From positions 1-16,119 of the forward strand of contig JANXTP010000355.1 in assembly GCA_025352345.1 (NCBI GenBank): 16,119 bases of DNA. Reading direction: 5' to 3'. Under the pieces are notes generated by a model that was given only the letters and a program-made list of their open reading frames with translations, did not search any database and had not been told where the DNA came from. The number at the start of each line of letters is the position of its first letter. The first letter of the stretch is position 1. This document shows, in pieces, positions 7,688-15,842 of the stretch. The DNA comes from Burkholderiales bacterium (GTDB lineage: Bacteria > Pseudomonadota > Gammaproteobacteria > Burkholderiales > Burkholderiaceae_C). Both the position numbers and the translations under genes were made by a program.

Positions 7688-8634
7688 GATGCTGCCTTGG
7701 CGGCCGCTGCATCGGCCAGCCGCCGCTGCAAGGCCGCCAGCACCGGAGCGGTGTCGGGCCGCACACCGCGCCAGACGAAGAAGGCTTCGGCCGCCTGCTC
7801 GACCAGCATGCCCAGCCCGTCGCGCCCGCGGGCGCCGTGTGATTCGGCCCAGGCGAGGTAGGGGCGGGCTGCAGCGCCGTACATCATGTCGAGCGCCAAG
7901 GTGCCTGCGCGCAGCACGCTGGCGGGCACCGGCGGTGCACTCGCCTGCAGGCTGCTGGCGCTGGCGTTGACGACGACATCGAAGCCGGTGCCCGGTTGCT
8001 GCAGCGGCGCGACATTCAGCGCGACGCCGTGTGCCGCGGCCCACTCGCTGTGTCTGGCGACCAATGCCTGCGCCTTGTCTGCCGTGCGATTGCACAGCAC
8101 CAGCGCGGCCGGCTGCGCGGCGATCAATGGCCCCAGCGCACCGGCTGCGGCACCCCCAGCGCCGATCAGCAGCACACGCTGCCTGGCCAGCGGCGCGGCC
8201 GCGTTGTGTTCGATGTCGCGCACCAGGCCGACGCCATCGGTGTTGTCGGCCAGCCAGCCGCCGCGGGCCGCGGGCTCGAAACTCAGCACGTTGGCCGCCT
8301 GCGCCAGGATCGCACGTTCGGTGTGCCGCGCGCCGAGCCGAAAGGCCTCGAACTTGAACGGCACGGTGATGTTGCAGCCGCGTGCCGGTCCGCCGACAGG
8401 GCCTGCGGGTGCCGCATCGAACTCGCCAAGCTCACCGCCAGTTGAGGCGGCGAACGCTTGCACCTGCCGGACGAACCCCCCTTCGTCATCGACCGGGCAC
8501 AGCAGCCGGCCGTAGCGCAGCGCCTGCCCTGTGGCCTGCGCGAACATCGCGTGGATGAATGGTGATTGGCTGTGCGCAACGGGATTCCCGGCGACCAGGT
8601 AATGGTCCAAGGGCATCGGTATCGCTGCACTCAT
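7684..8634 (-). CDS. aroE: Shikimate dehydrogenase (NADP+)
   Basis: AroE reduces 3-dehydroshikimate to shikimate with NADPH, in the cytoplasm. The 316-residue product is longer than the usual 270-290. Substrate-site motifs are [15 protein letters not shown] (14-28), NITVPFK (88-94) with the catalytic lysine K94, and ADNTDGVG (129-136) with the catalytic aspartate D133. The NADP domain has [10 protein letters not shown] (156-165) and CNRT (181-184), followed by DMMYG (249-253) and [14 protein letters not shown] (272-285). Extra length comes from a Gly/Ala/Pro-rich insertion at about 62-86 just before the catalytic strand, plus an Ala-rich tail. Its ATG (8632-8634) overlaps the TonB-like stop codon and its stop overlaps the mtgA start, both as ATGA. 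Confidence 0.95.
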   Translation of the reverse strand: MSAAIPMPLDHYLVAGNPVAHSQSPFIHAMFAQATGQALRYGRLLCPVDDEGGFVRQVQAFAASTGGELGEFDAAPAGPVGGPARGCNITVPFKFEAFRLGARHTERAILAQAANVLSFEPAARGGWLADNTDGVGLVRDIEHNAAAPLARQRVLLIGAGGAAAGALGPLIAAQPAALVLCNRTADKAQALVARHSEWAAAHGVALNVAPLQQPGTGFDVVVNASASSLQASAPPVPASVLRAGTLALDMMYGAAARPYLAWAESHGARGRDGLGMLVEQAAEAFFVWRGVRPDTAPVLAALQRRLADAAAAKAAS

Positions 8635-9488
8635 CGTGCCGGCCCGAGCGGCGTGGTTTCCAGGCCATCCTCACGGGTGAAGCGGAAGCGTGAGGTCACG
8701 ACCAGCTGATCGGCCTGAGCGCGCATCTTCGCGTTGAACGGGCCGAATGGCGCGGCGGCCTGAACAATCGCCACCGCCTGCCGGTCGAGCACGCGCGAGG
8801 TCGAAGCGCGCACGATCTCGGTCTCGATGACGTTCCCGGCGGCATCGATCGTCACGTTCATCGTCAACTCGCCGTACAGCTTCTGGCCACCTTGCTCGGG
8901 GAAATTGCGCGTGCCGCGCTCCTCGATCTTGCGCCGCAGCTGGTCGTAGTACTGCGCATACGCTGCTTCCTTCGTGGCCGGACTGATGTAGCGCTTCTTC
9001 GGCCGGGCGTTCGTGTCGTTGACGCGCTTCTCGATCTCGGCCAGCAGCTGCACCAGCCGCCGCCGCCGCTCTTCCTGCGCGCGTTCCTCGGGCGAGCCCT
9101 CGTCGGCACGGTCCCGGGGCTCGGGCAGGGTCGCCAGCTCCCGGCGCACCTGGGTCAGCAACTGCTGCTGGGTTTCTTGCAGCTGCTCGATCTGCTTGCG
9201 TGACTCGTCCTGCGCATCGCCCACCTCGGGCTGCTGCGATGGCAGCAGCGGCGAGGTCGCGCGGCCACGATCGGCTTCGCCGCCACCGGCGAGCGTGGCC
9301 TGTGCAATCGCCTGGGCCTTGTCCGGCGCCGCAGTGGAGCGGGCGTTGACCAGCACCACCTCCAAGGGCGTGTCCTCGAAGATCCGGTTGAAGCTTTCAG
9401 GCGCCACGAAGCGCACCGACAGCAGCACTGCATGCACCGCCGCCGAGACGATCAGCGCGATCTGCAGGGCCGACAGCTTGACCAGCAT
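8631..9488 (-). CDS. TonB/TolA-type energy transducer
   Basis: The 285-residue protein has one N-terminal membrane helix (about 7-28) containing S15-A-A-V-H19. This matches the S-x3-H motif that TonB uses to couple to ExbB/ExbD and the proton gradient. The middle is not the Pro-Lys spacer of E. coli TonB but a Gln/Glu/Arg-rich segment (about 92-155) likely to form a coiled coil, as in TolA. The C-terminal domain (about 178-271), with [23 protein letters not shown] and [18 protein letters not shown], is a TonB C-terminal fold that would contact outer-membrane partners across the periplasm. No exbB, exbD or TonB-dependent receptor gene is in the window. It lies 27 bp after the exoribonuclease gene and overlaps aroE by 4 bp. 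Confidence 0.88.
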   Translation of the reverse strand: MLVKLSALQIALIVSAAVHAVLLSVRFVAPESFNRIFEDTPLEVVLVNARSTAAPDKAQAIAQATLAGGGEADRGRATSPLLPSQQPEVGDAQDESRKQIEQLQETQQQLLTQVRRELATLPEPRDRADEGSPEERAQEERRRRLVQLLAEIEKRVNDTNARPKKRYISPATKEAAYAQYYDQLRRKIEERGTRNFPEQGGQKLYGELTMNVTIDAAGNVIETEIVRASTSRVLDRQAVAIVQAAAPFGPFNAKMRAQADQLVVTSRFRFTREDGLETTPLGPAR

Positions 9489-9515
9489 CGTGTTGTCTGT
9501 CGCGCCCGCGGCGGC

Positions 9516-11567
9516 TCAGGACGATTCCGCCACCGTGACGGCCGCGCCATCGACCGCAGCGTCCTGCATGTCGATTGCCAGCGTCAGCGGGCCGGCGCTG
9601 TCGGTGCTGCCGTCGGCCGGGTCGTCGATCTCCGGCGCGTCGTCGGCGGTGGTGGCCGGGTCGTCGATGCGTGCAATTACGTTCGCATGCAGGTCCAGCG
9701 TCAGCAGGTCGCTGCCGGTGAGGCGCACCCTCACCCGGGCGTTGCGAGGCAATGAATCGGCGCCCAGCGCGCGGAACACCAGTGGGAGCTCCTCAGCCCG
9801 CACCAGACCGTCCTTCATCACCGCGGCATCGAGCTCGGTGATGCCCTCTTGTTCCAGGTGCTTCAGCGTCCAGTAGCGCTCGATCGCCGACTGGAAGCCG
9901 TTGTAGGCGCTGTAGGCCGCATCGAAGCCCGAGATGATCGCGAACAGCGCGGTGTCTTTATGTCGGAACGGCGCGACCAGTGCCGCGGTGCGGCCGTGGC
10001 GCGCGCAGGCAATGATCTGCCATTGGTTCACCAGGTCGACATAGCGGCGCAGTGGCGATGTGGCCCAGGTGTACTGCGCGACCCCCATGCCGGCATGCGG
10101 CGCCGGCTTGGTGCCCATGCGCACCTTGACGCCCGGTGCCATGCTGGCCTGGCTGCGGTAGATTCCGGGCACACCATGCTCGGCGATCCAACCACCCCAG
10201 GTGCTGTTGGCCAAGATCATCGCCTCGGCGACGATCAGGTCCAGCGCCGAGCCTCGGGCGCGGGTGCTGATGAGCACCCGTTCATCGCCGCGCGGTTCGT
10301 CGCCGGTCTTTCCTTCCAGCTTGAAGTTGTAGTCCGGCCGGTTGAAGTTTTCCGGCTTGCCGCGCACCACTTCGCGGGCCGCTTTCAGGTGCCGCGCCAG
10401 CCGGTGCGCGAAGGCCAGTTCGGCGGCGAAGGCGTAGTCGGCCGGGGCGTTGCCGTTCAGCGTCGCTTCGGTGATCACGCTGTCGAGCTGGTCGTGCCGC
10501 AGGTTGGCGGCGATCGGTACGCGGTCGATCCGCGTTTCGCTGCCGATGACTTCGAGCGTCACCTCATCCAGTGTCACGTACAGCGACACCGCCGGGCATT
10601 CCCGCCCGGCCATCAGCGTGTAGACCTGCACCACCTCGTCGGGCAGCATCGTCAGCTTGTGGCCGGGCATGTAGACGGTGGAGTAGCGGTCGCGCGCCGC
10701 CTTGTCGACGGGGCTGTCGGGCGCGATCGCGAGGCCCGGCGCTGCGATGTGTACACCGAACACCACGCGGCCCGTGCCCAGGCCCTGCACCGACAGCGCG
10801 TCGTCGATCTCGGTCGTCTGCGAATCGTCGATCGAGAAGGCCTGCACCGCCGCCAGCGGCAACACTTCCTTGATCGCCGGTGCGGCCAGCGCAGGGAAAC
10901 CAGTGCCTTTCGGAAAGTACTCGAACAGGAAGCGCTTCCAGTGGAACTGGTACGGTGAATCGATGGCGCCTGCGGTGGTCAGCAGATCGAGCGGGGGCTT
11001 CTGCGCGCGCTTCGCTCCCTCGACCACAGCCTTGTATTCGGGCCCGTTCTTGTCGGGCTTGAACAGGATCTTGTAGAGCTGCTCGCGCACCGGTGCCGGG
11101 CACTGGCCGGCCGCCAGCTCGGTGGCCCAGGCGTCGATCTGTGCCAGCTGCTGCTTTTTGCGCTCGATGCCCAGCAGCGCGGCCTTGACGGTTTCCTCGG
11201 GCGCTTTCTTGAAGTTGCCCTTGCCGAGGCGGCGGAAGTAGTGCGGCGCCTCGAACAGCTTGAACAGCGCTGCCGCCTGATGGGTCAGGCTGGCCTTGGC
11301 GTCGAAGTAGTCACGCGCCAGGTCGGCGAAGCCGAATTCCTGCTCGGGGGCGAATTCCCAGGCCAGGTCGAGGTCAATCTCGCGGGCCAGCGCCTGCGCC
11401 TCTGCGATCAACTCGGTGGGTTGGGGCTTGTCGAATTTCAGCAGCACGTTGGCGGCCTTCACCTTGACACGCTTGCCCGAGTCCAGCTCGATCTGCAGCG
11501 AGCTGTCGGCTTCGGACATCACGCGTCCGGCGTAGAATTTTCCAGCGTCTTCATAGAGTGCATACAT
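9516..11567 (-). CDS. RNB-domain 3'-5' exoribonuclease (RNase II/R family)
   Basis: The 683-residue product has a small beta-rich N-terminal OB-like segment (1-46), a helical spacer, and an RNB catalytic domain from about 205 to 570. Active-site motifs are FSIDDSQTTEIDDALSV (244-260), with aspartates D247, D255 and D256; RYSTVYMPGHKLTMLPDEV (294-312); GSALDLIVAEAMILAN (439-454); and YTWATSPLRRYVDL (499-512) with the RNA-clamping arginines. The position matching E. coli RNase II D207 is glutamate (E253). The C-terminus has at most a short, degenerate S1-like segment (about 593-635) and an acidic tail. It therefore looks like a divergent RNB family member rather than classical rnr or rnb. The frame is open 56 codons upstream, but ATG at 11565-11567 gives a plausible MYALYED start next to the divergent intergenic region. 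Confidence 0.9.
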   Translation of the reverse strand: MYALYEDAGKFYAGRVMSEADSSLQIELDSGKRVKVKAANVLLKFDKPQPTELIAEAQALAREIDLDLAWEFAPEQEFGFADLARDYFDAKASLTHQAAALFKLFEAPHYFRRLGKGNFKKAPEETVKAALLGIERKKQQLAQIDAWATELAAGQCPAPVREQLYKILFKPDKNGPEYKAVVEGAKRAQKPPLDLLTTAGAIDSPYQFHWKRFLFEYFPKGTGFPALAAPAIKEVLPLAAVQAFSIDDSQTTEIDDALSVQGLGTGRVVFGVHIAAPGLAIAPDSPVDKAARDRYSTVYMPGHKLTMLPDEVVQVYTLMAGRECPAVSLYVTLDEVTLEVIGSETRIDRVPIAANLRHDQLDSVITEATLNGNAPADYAFAAELAFAHRLARHLKAAREVVRGKPENFNRPDYNFKLEGKTGDEPRGDERVLISTRARGSALDLIVAEAMILANSTWGGWIAEHGVPGIYRSQASMAPGVKVRMGTKPAPHAGMGVAQYTWATSPLRRYVDLVNQWQIIACARHGRTAALVAPFRHKDTALFAIISGFDAAYSAYNGFQSAIERYWTLKHLEQEGITELDAAVMKDGLVRAEELPLVFRALGADSLPRNARVRVRLTGSDLLTLDLHANVIARIDDPATTADDAPEIDDPADGSTDSAGPLTLAIDMQDAAVDGAAVTVAESS

Positions 11568-11654
11568 ACGCGGCGGATTGTCACCGATGCGTCTCGCACA
11601 GGCGGGACAAGGCCGGGGCACTACAGTGGCGGTGTAGCGCCACAGGAGCACGCC
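11568..11654. promoter_or_regulatory. Divergent promoter region between the exoribonuclease block and the phasin gene
   Basis: These 87 bp must hold start signals for the long leftward block and for the rightward phasin gene. On the plus strand TACAGT (11622-11627) is a possible -10 box without a good -35. GTGGCG (11626-11631) and CGCCAC (11638-11643) form a 6-bp stem directly before the phasin ribosome site AGGAG (11644-11648), which sits 6 bases before the ATG. The promoter role is inferred from gene orientation; the stem and the Shine-Dalgarno are seen directly. Confidence 0.5.
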
Positions 11655-12212
11655 ATGGTCAAGAAAACCCCATCTGCCGCCAATTCGCCATTCGAGGCCG
11701 CCGCCGGCCTGTTCGACAGTGCGCTGGCCGGCCACGTGAAGGAGTCGGCGCAGCAGATCTGGCTGGCTGGCCTCGGGGCGTTCTCGAAGGCGCAGGAAGA
11801 GGGCGGCCGGGTGTTCGAGGCCCTGGTGCAGGAAGGTGTGACGCTGCAGCGCAAGACGCAGACGGTGGCCGAGGACAAGCTGGGCGCGGTGTCGGCCCGG
11901 GTGAATGCGCGGATGGCCGAGGTCGGTCAGAAGGTCGAGGAGGTCTCCACCAAAGCCACCGGCCAGTGGGACCGGCTGGAAACCATCTTCGAGCAGCGGG
12001 TGGCCAAGGCGCTGGCCCAGCTGGGCGTGCCGCGTGCGAGCGAGGTGCAGGCGCTGACCGAGCAGGTCGAGCGGCTTCGTGCGCAGGTCGCTGCGCTGAA
12101 GGCGACCGCCTCACGGCCTGCGCGCAAGAAGCCGGCAACGCGTGGCGCGGCAGTGCGTGGTGCGAAAGCACCAGCGGCCGTCGCACCGACACGCCGGACA
12201 CCCAAGCCGTGA
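11655..12212 (+). CDS. Phasin-family polyhydroxyalkanoate granule-associated protein
   Basis: The 185-residue product resembles PhaF/PhaI-type phasins, which coat polyhydroxyalkanoate storage granules in the cytoplasm. Residues 13-125 are an amphipathic helical phasin domain with the typical SAQQIWLAGLGAFSKAQEEGGRVFEALVQEG (31-61). A leucine-heptad segment follows (about 130-150, VQALTEQVERLRAQVAALKA) that could mediate oligomerisation. The tail (about 151-185) is rich in Lys, Arg, Ala and Pro, like the H1-type DNA-binding tail of PhaF, though much shorter. The start ATG has a good AGGAG six bases upstream; the longer open frame beginning at 11241 runs through the divergent promoter and lacks such support. 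The gene stands alone and converges on the next gene with only 4 bp between them. Confidence 0.9.
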   Translation: MVKKTPSAANSPFEAAAGLFDSALAGHVKESAQQIWLAGLGAFSKAQEEGGRVFEALVQEGVTLQRKTQTVAEDKLGAVSARVNARMAEVGQKVEEVSTKATGQWDRLETIFEQRVAKALAQLGVPRASEVQALTEQVERLRAQVAALKATASRPARKKPATRGAAVRGAKAPAAVAPTRRTPKP

Positions 12213-12216
12213 TCGT

Positions 12217-12762
12217 TCAGACCGCTCCCGGAAAGAACCACAGCAACGCCGTTGTCATCGTCACATAGCGGGCGAATTTGCCGATCGCCATGTACAGCAC
12301 GCAGGGCCAGAACGGCAGCTTGAGCCAACCTGCCACCGCGCACAGCGGGTCGCCGACCGCCGGCAGCCACGACAGCAGGCAGGCTTTCGCGCCGTAGCTT
12401 TCCAGCCAGCGTGAAGCGCGTTGATGGGCGGGCGTGGTCTGCGCTGGCTCGGCGCTGCCGCTGGCCTCTGCGTGCGCTTGGCGCCGCGCTGCCACTGCGT
12501 GGTACGCCCGACCGGCGCCCAACCCCATCCACCAGGTGACCGCGCCGCCCAGCGTGTTTCCGACCGTGGCCACCAGCACCGCAGGCCAGAACAGGCCCGG
12601 GTTCAGCGTCACCAGCCCGAACACCGCCGGCTCCGAGCCCAGCGGCAGCAGCGTGGCCGAAACGAAGGCCACGACGAACAGCGTGCTCAACCCGAACTTC
12701 GGCAAGGCGAGCGCTGTCATCAGCGACGCCAGCAAGGACTCGATCCAGGCTTCCATCGGCAT
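12217..12762 (-). CDS. YqaA-like DedA/VTT-family inner-membrane protein
   Basis: The 181-residue product has several hydrophobic segments: about 20-45 (LSTLFVVAFVSATLLPLGSE), 57-80 (GLFWPAVLVATVGNTLGGAV), 125-146 and 150-178. The pattern FVSATLLPLGSEPA, then VATVGNTLGGAVTWWMG, then WLPAVGDPLCAVAGWLKLPFW, fits the YqaA branch of the SNARE-associated/DedA (VTT) superfamily; the superfamily includes lipid flippases, but YqaA itself has no firm role. Between helices is a charged Ala/Gln/His-rich loop (about 90-120) that makes it longer than E. coli YqaA. The open frame runs far upstream across dusB antisense, but it is only meaningful from ATG 12760-12762 (or 12754-12756, two codons later). It is divergent from dusB. 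Confidence 0.85.
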   Translation of the reverse strand: MPMEAWIESLLASLMTALALPKFGLSTLFVVAFVSATLLPLGSEPAVFGLVTLNPGLFWPAVLVATVGNTLGGAVTWWMGLGAGRAYHAVAARRQAHAEASGSAEPAQTTPAHQRASRWLESYGAKACLLSWLPAVGDPLCAVAGWLKLPFWPCVLYMAIGKFARYVTMTTALLWFFPGAV

Positions 12763-12809
12763 GATTATCGAGACGCGAAAACCCGCCTCTTCTCTCCCGG
12801 ATGCACAGC

Positions 12810-12815
12810 TATACT
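12810..12815 (+). promoter_or_regulatory. Candidate -10 box for dusB-fis-purH
   Basis: TATACT lies 37 bp before the dusB ATG in the 90-bp divergent gap between the yqaA-like gene and dusB. It would place the start of transcription near 12822 and give a leader of about 30 bases. The matching -35 region (around 12787-12792) does not resemble TTGACA, so the promoter may depend on an activator. The dusB ATG at 12853 lacks a visible Shine-Dalgarno. Confidence 0.4.
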
Positions 12816-12852
12816 TTGCCTCCTTTTTGAGCACACCGGCCCCGCCACACGC

Positions 12853-13899
12853 ATGAACATCGGCCACATCGAGTTGACAAACGGCCTGTTTGTCGCACCG
12901 ATGGCAGGGGTCACCGACCGGCCCTTCCGTCAGCTGTGCAAACGTCTGGGCGCCGGTTATGCCGTCAGCGAGATGGTCACGTCCCGCCGTGACCTGTGGC
13001 ACAGCCTGAAGACCAGTCGCCGCGCCAATCACGATGGCGAGGTGGCGCCCATCTCGGTGCAGATCGCCGGCACCGACCCGCAGATGATGGCCGAGGCCGC
13101 TGCCTACAACATCGATCGCGGCGCGCAGATCATCGACATCAACATGGGCTGCCCGGCGAAGAAGGTGTGCAACACCTGGGCCGGCTCGGCGTTGATGCAG
13201 GACGAGCCTCTTGCGCTTTCCATCATCCAGGCCGTGGTCGCCGCCTGCGAGCCGCACCGCGTGCCGGTGACGCTGAAGATGCGCACCGGCTGGTGCCACA
13301 CCGAGCGCAATGCGCTGGCGATCGCGCGCAACGCCGAGTCCGCCGGCATCGCGATGGTGACGGTGCACGGCCGCACCCGCGAGCAGGGCTACACCGGTCA
13401 CGCTGAGTACGACACCGTCGCCGCCGTGAAGGCCGCGCTGCGCATCCCGGTGGTGGCCAACGGCGACATCGACAGCCCGGAGAAAGCGCGCGAGGTGTTG
13501 CGCCATACCGGTGCCGACGCATTGATGATCGGCCGCGCCGCGCAGGGTCGGCCGTGGATTTTCCGCGAGATCGCGCACTTCCTCGCCACTGGCGAGCACC
13601 TGCCCGCACCCGAGGTGATGCAAGCCAAGCGCTGGCTGCTCGAACACCTGCACGACCACTACAGCCTGTATGGCGAATTCGCCGGTGTGCGCACCGCACG
13701 CAAGCACATCGGCTGGGCGGTGAAGACCTTGCCGGGCGGCGAGGCCTTTCGCAGCGAGATGAACCTGCTCGACACCTGCGACACCCAGGTGCGCGCGGTC
13801 AGCGACTGGTTCGATGCACTGGCCGACACCCACACGCTGTGGCCTGCCAAGCCCCATGCCGACGCGGCCAACCAGCCCTTGATTCGACTGAGCGCATGA
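12853..13899 (+). CDS. dusB: tRNA-dihydrouridine synthase B
   Basis: DusB reduces specific uridines in the tRNA D-loop to dihydrouridine with FMN and NADPH. The 348-residue product is a TIM barrel followed by a helical domain. It starts with FVAPMAGVTDRPFR (13-26), the FMN-binding loop. IDINMGCPAKKV (94-105) carries the catalytic cysteine C100. Other FMN contacts are TLKMRTG (140-146) with K142, VHGRT (171-175), ANGDI (202-206) and IGRAAQGRPW (226-235). The helical domain with RTARKHIGWAV binds tRNA. Its stop codon overlaps the fis start (ATGA), the conserved dusB-fis arrangement of proteobacteria, which supports assignment to DusB rather than DusA or DusC. Confidence 0.96.
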   Translation: MNIGHIELTNGLFVAPMAGVTDRPFRQLCKRLGAGYAVSEMVTSRRDLWHSLKTSRRANHDGEVAPISVQIAGTDPQMMAEAAAYNIDRGAQIIDINMGCPAKKVCNTWAGSALMQDEPLALSIIQAVVAACEPHRVPVTLKMRTGWCHTERNALAIARNAESAGIAMVTVHGRTREQGYTGHAEYDTVAAVKAALRIPVVANGDIDSPEKAREVLRHTGADALMIGRAAQGRPWIFREIAHFLATGEHLPAPEVMQAKRWLLEHLHDHYSLYGEFAGVRTARKHIGWAVKTLPGGEAFRSEMNLLDTCDTQVRAVSDWFDALADTHTLWPAKPHADAANQPLIRLSA

Positions 13900-14135
13900 G
13901 CAACAAGAAGCAGATCGAAGAGTGCATCCGTGACGGGCTGGAGGGCTACTTCAGCGACCTGGACGGTGTCGAGCCGGCAGCGATGTACGACATGATCCTG
14001 AAGGTGGTCGAGAAGCCGTTGCTCGATGTCGTGATGAAACACGCCGACCAGAACCAGAGCCGTGCTGCCGAGTGGCTGGGCATCAACCGAAACACCTTGC
14101 GCCGCAAGCTGGTCGAACACAAATTGATCAAGTGA
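13896..14135 (+). CDS. fis: Fis-family nucleoid-associated DNA-binding protein
   Basis: The 79-residue product is a short Fis-type protein. Fis dimers bend DNA and regulate rRNA promoters, recombination and supercoiling. The C-terminal helix-turn-helix [27 protein letters not shown] (52-78) is strongly conserved, and the central helix region (about 25-48, [23 protein letters not shown]) is the dimerisation segment. The N-terminus is about 19 residues shorter than in E. coli Fis (98 residues), so the beta-hairpin arm needed for Hin/Gin recombinase activation is shortened; this is usual for betaproteobacterial Fis as I recall. ATG at 13896-13898 overlaps the dusB stop, so it is translationally coupled. 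Confidence 0.95.
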   Translation: MSNKKQIEECIRDGLEGYFSDLDGVEPAAMYDMILKVVEKPLLDVVMKHADQNQSRAAEWLGINRNTLRRKLVEHKLIK

Positions 14136-14160
14136 ACCCCGCCGCACCCGAGACCGAGCC

Positions 14161-15765
14161 ATGCATGCACTGATTTCTGTATCCGACAAGACCGGCGTTC
14201 TCGAACTCGCGCGCGGCCTCCATGCGCTGGGCATCCGGCTGCTGTCCACCGGCGGCACCGCCAAGCTGCTGGCCGATGGGGGCTTGCCCGTCACCGAGGT
14301 GGCTGACCACACCGGCTTCCCCGAGATGCTCGACGGCCGGGTCAAGACGCTGCACCCGAAGATCCACGGCGGCCTGCTCGCGCGCCGCGACCTGCCTGAG
14401 CACCGCGCCGCATTGACGGCGCACCAGATCGACACCATTGATTTGCTGATCGTCAACCTGTACCCGTTCGAGGCCACGGTCGCGAAGCCCGGTTGCACGC
14501 TGGAAGACGCGATCGAGAACATCGACATCGGCGGCCCGGCGATGGTGCGCAGCGCAGCGAAGAACTGGGAACACGTCGCGGTACTCACCGATGCCTCTCA
14601 GTACGCCGGCGTGCTGGCCGAACTGCAGGCCCACGGCGCGGTGCAACGCGCCACGCGCTTTGCGCTGGCGGTGGCCGCCTTCAACCGCATCTCGATCTAC
14701 GACGCGGCGATCAGCGATCACCTGTCCTCGCTGACGCTGGCCGATGGTGGCGAGCCGTCCCGCGCCGAGTACCCGGCGCAGAGCAATGGCCGCTTCGTCA
14801 AGCTGCAGGACCTGCGCTACGGCGAGAACCCGCACCAGAGCGCGGCGTTCTACCGCGACCTGCATCCCTCACCGGGCTCGCTGGTGACCGCGACGCAGCT
14901 GCAGGGCAAGGAGCTGTCGTACAACAACATCGCCGATGCGGATGCGGCCTGGGAATGCGTCAAGTCCTTTGGCCCTGACGATGCGTCCGCCGCCTGCGTG
15001 ATCGTCAAGCACGCCAACCCTTGTGGTGTCGCAGTCGGTTCGACGGCAGGCGACGCCTACGCGCAGGCGTTCAAGACCGACCCGACCTCGGCCTTTGGCG
15101 GCATCATCGCCTTCAACGTCGAAGTCGATGCCGACGCGGCCAAGCGCGTCACGACGCAGTTCGTCGAGGTGCTGATCGCGCCGTCGTACACGCCGGATGC
15201 GCTGGCGGTGCTGGCCGGCAAGATCAACATGCGGGTGCTGCAGATTCCGCTGGCGGGTGTCGATCGCAATGGTGCCACCGCCTCGTCGCGCGGCCGCAAT
15301 CTGCAGGACATCAAGCGCGTGGGCTCGGGGCTGCTGATCCAGGGCGCCGACAACCGCGAAATCACGCGCAGCGAGTTGAAAGTGGTGACTACAGTACAGC
15401 CGACCGAGGCGCAGTGGCGCGATCTGCTGTTTGCGTGGAAGGTCGCGAAATACGTGAAGAGCAACGCAATCGTGTTCTGCGGCGGTGGCATGACGCTCGG
15501 TGTGGGCGCCGGCCAGATGAGCCGCATCGATTCGGCGCGGATCGCCGGCATCAAGGCCGCCAACGCGGGCCTGAGCCTGGTCGGGTCCGCCGTGGCCAGC
15601 GACGCGTTCTTCCCGTTTCGCGATGGCCTCGATGTGGTGTGTGAAGCGGGTGCGACCTCGGTGATTCAACCGGGCGGATCGGTGCGGGATGATGAGGTGG
15701 TTGCGGCCGCTGATGAGCGGGGCATTGCGATGGTGCTCACGGGCGTGCGGCACTTTCGGCACTGA
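14161..15765 (+). CDS. purH: Bifunctional AICAR transformylase / IMP cyclohydrolase
   Basis: PurH carries out the last two steps of de novo purine synthesis: formylation of AICAR with 10-formyl-tetrahydrofolate, then ring closure to IMP. The 534-residue product has the cyclohydrolase domain first (about 1-200), with ISVSDKTG (5-12), [11 protein letters not shown] (27-37) and [11 protein letters not shown] (61-71). The transformylase domain follows, with LRYGENPHQ (218-226), the catalytic pair K283-H284 in [16 protein letters not shown] (307-314), SNAIVF (434-439), GAGQMSR (449-455) and [10 protein letters not shown] (480-489). A short Ser/Arg-rich loop (about 369-381) is extra relative to E. 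coli. It starts 25 bp after fis in the recalled betaproteobacterial order dusB-fis-purH. Confidence 0.97.
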   Translation: MHALISVSDKTGVLELARGLHALGIRLLSTGGTAKLLADGGLPVTEVADHTGFPEMLDGRVKTLHPKIHGGLLARRDLPEHRAALTAHQIDTIDLLIVNLYPFEATVAKPGCTLEDAIENIDIGGPAMVRSAAKNWEHVAVLTDASQYAGVLAELQAHGAVQRATRFALAVAAFNRISIYDAAISDHLSSLTLADGGEPSRAEYPAQSNGRFVKLQDLRYGENPHQSAAFYRDLHPSPGSLVTATQLQGKELSYNNIADADAAWECVKSFGPDDASAACVIVKHANPCGVAVGSTAGDAYAQAFKTDPTSAFGGIIAFNVEVDADAAKRVTTQFVEVLIAPSYTPDALAVLAGKINMRVLQIPLAGVDRNGATASSRGRNLQDIKRVGSGLLIQGADNREITRSELKVVTTVQPTEAQWRDLLFAWKVAKYVKSNAIVFCGGGMTLGVGAGQMSRIDSARIAGIKAANAGLSLVGSAVASDAFFPFRDGLDVVCEAGATSVIQPGGSVRDDEVVAAADERGIAMVLTGVRHFRH

Positions 15766-15809
15766 TTTTGCCTAGCGTGGCAGCGCGCCGGGTCCCGCCC
15801 CGGCAGGCG

Positions 15810-15842
15810 GGTTACTTTTTCTGCGGGGCCAGAAAAGTAACC
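15810..15842. repeat. Left capping hairpin of the element
   Basis: GGTTACTTTTTCTG (15810-15823) pairs with CAGAAAAGTAACC (15830-15842) around the loop CGGGGC, with a single extra T. The stem is 13 bp and self-contained. It may also serve as a transcript end or mRNA-stabilising structure for purH, 45 bp upstream, but no T-run follows. Confidence 0.8.

Noticed and set aside
7688..8095. 136-codon upstream extension of the mtgA frame
   Set aside because: It lies inside aroE on the same strand in another frame, and the ATG that overlaps the aroE stop gives a normal MtgA N-terminus.
11568..11735. 56-codon N-terminal extension of the exoribonuclease
   Set aside because: It crosses the divergent promoter region and the phasin start, and its translation does not resemble the family.
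12765..12806. A 13-codon leader-peptide frame (GTG to TAA) on the minus strand ending 2 bp before the yqaA-like ATG
   Set aside because: An AGGAGG-like site lies upstream but about 12 bases away, and a frame this short arises often by chance; no amino-acid bias suggests attenuation.
12763..13857. Upstream continuation of the yqaA-like frame across dusB on the minus strand
   Set aside because: It is open only because it is antisense to dusB codons; family similarity begins at the ATG near 12762.
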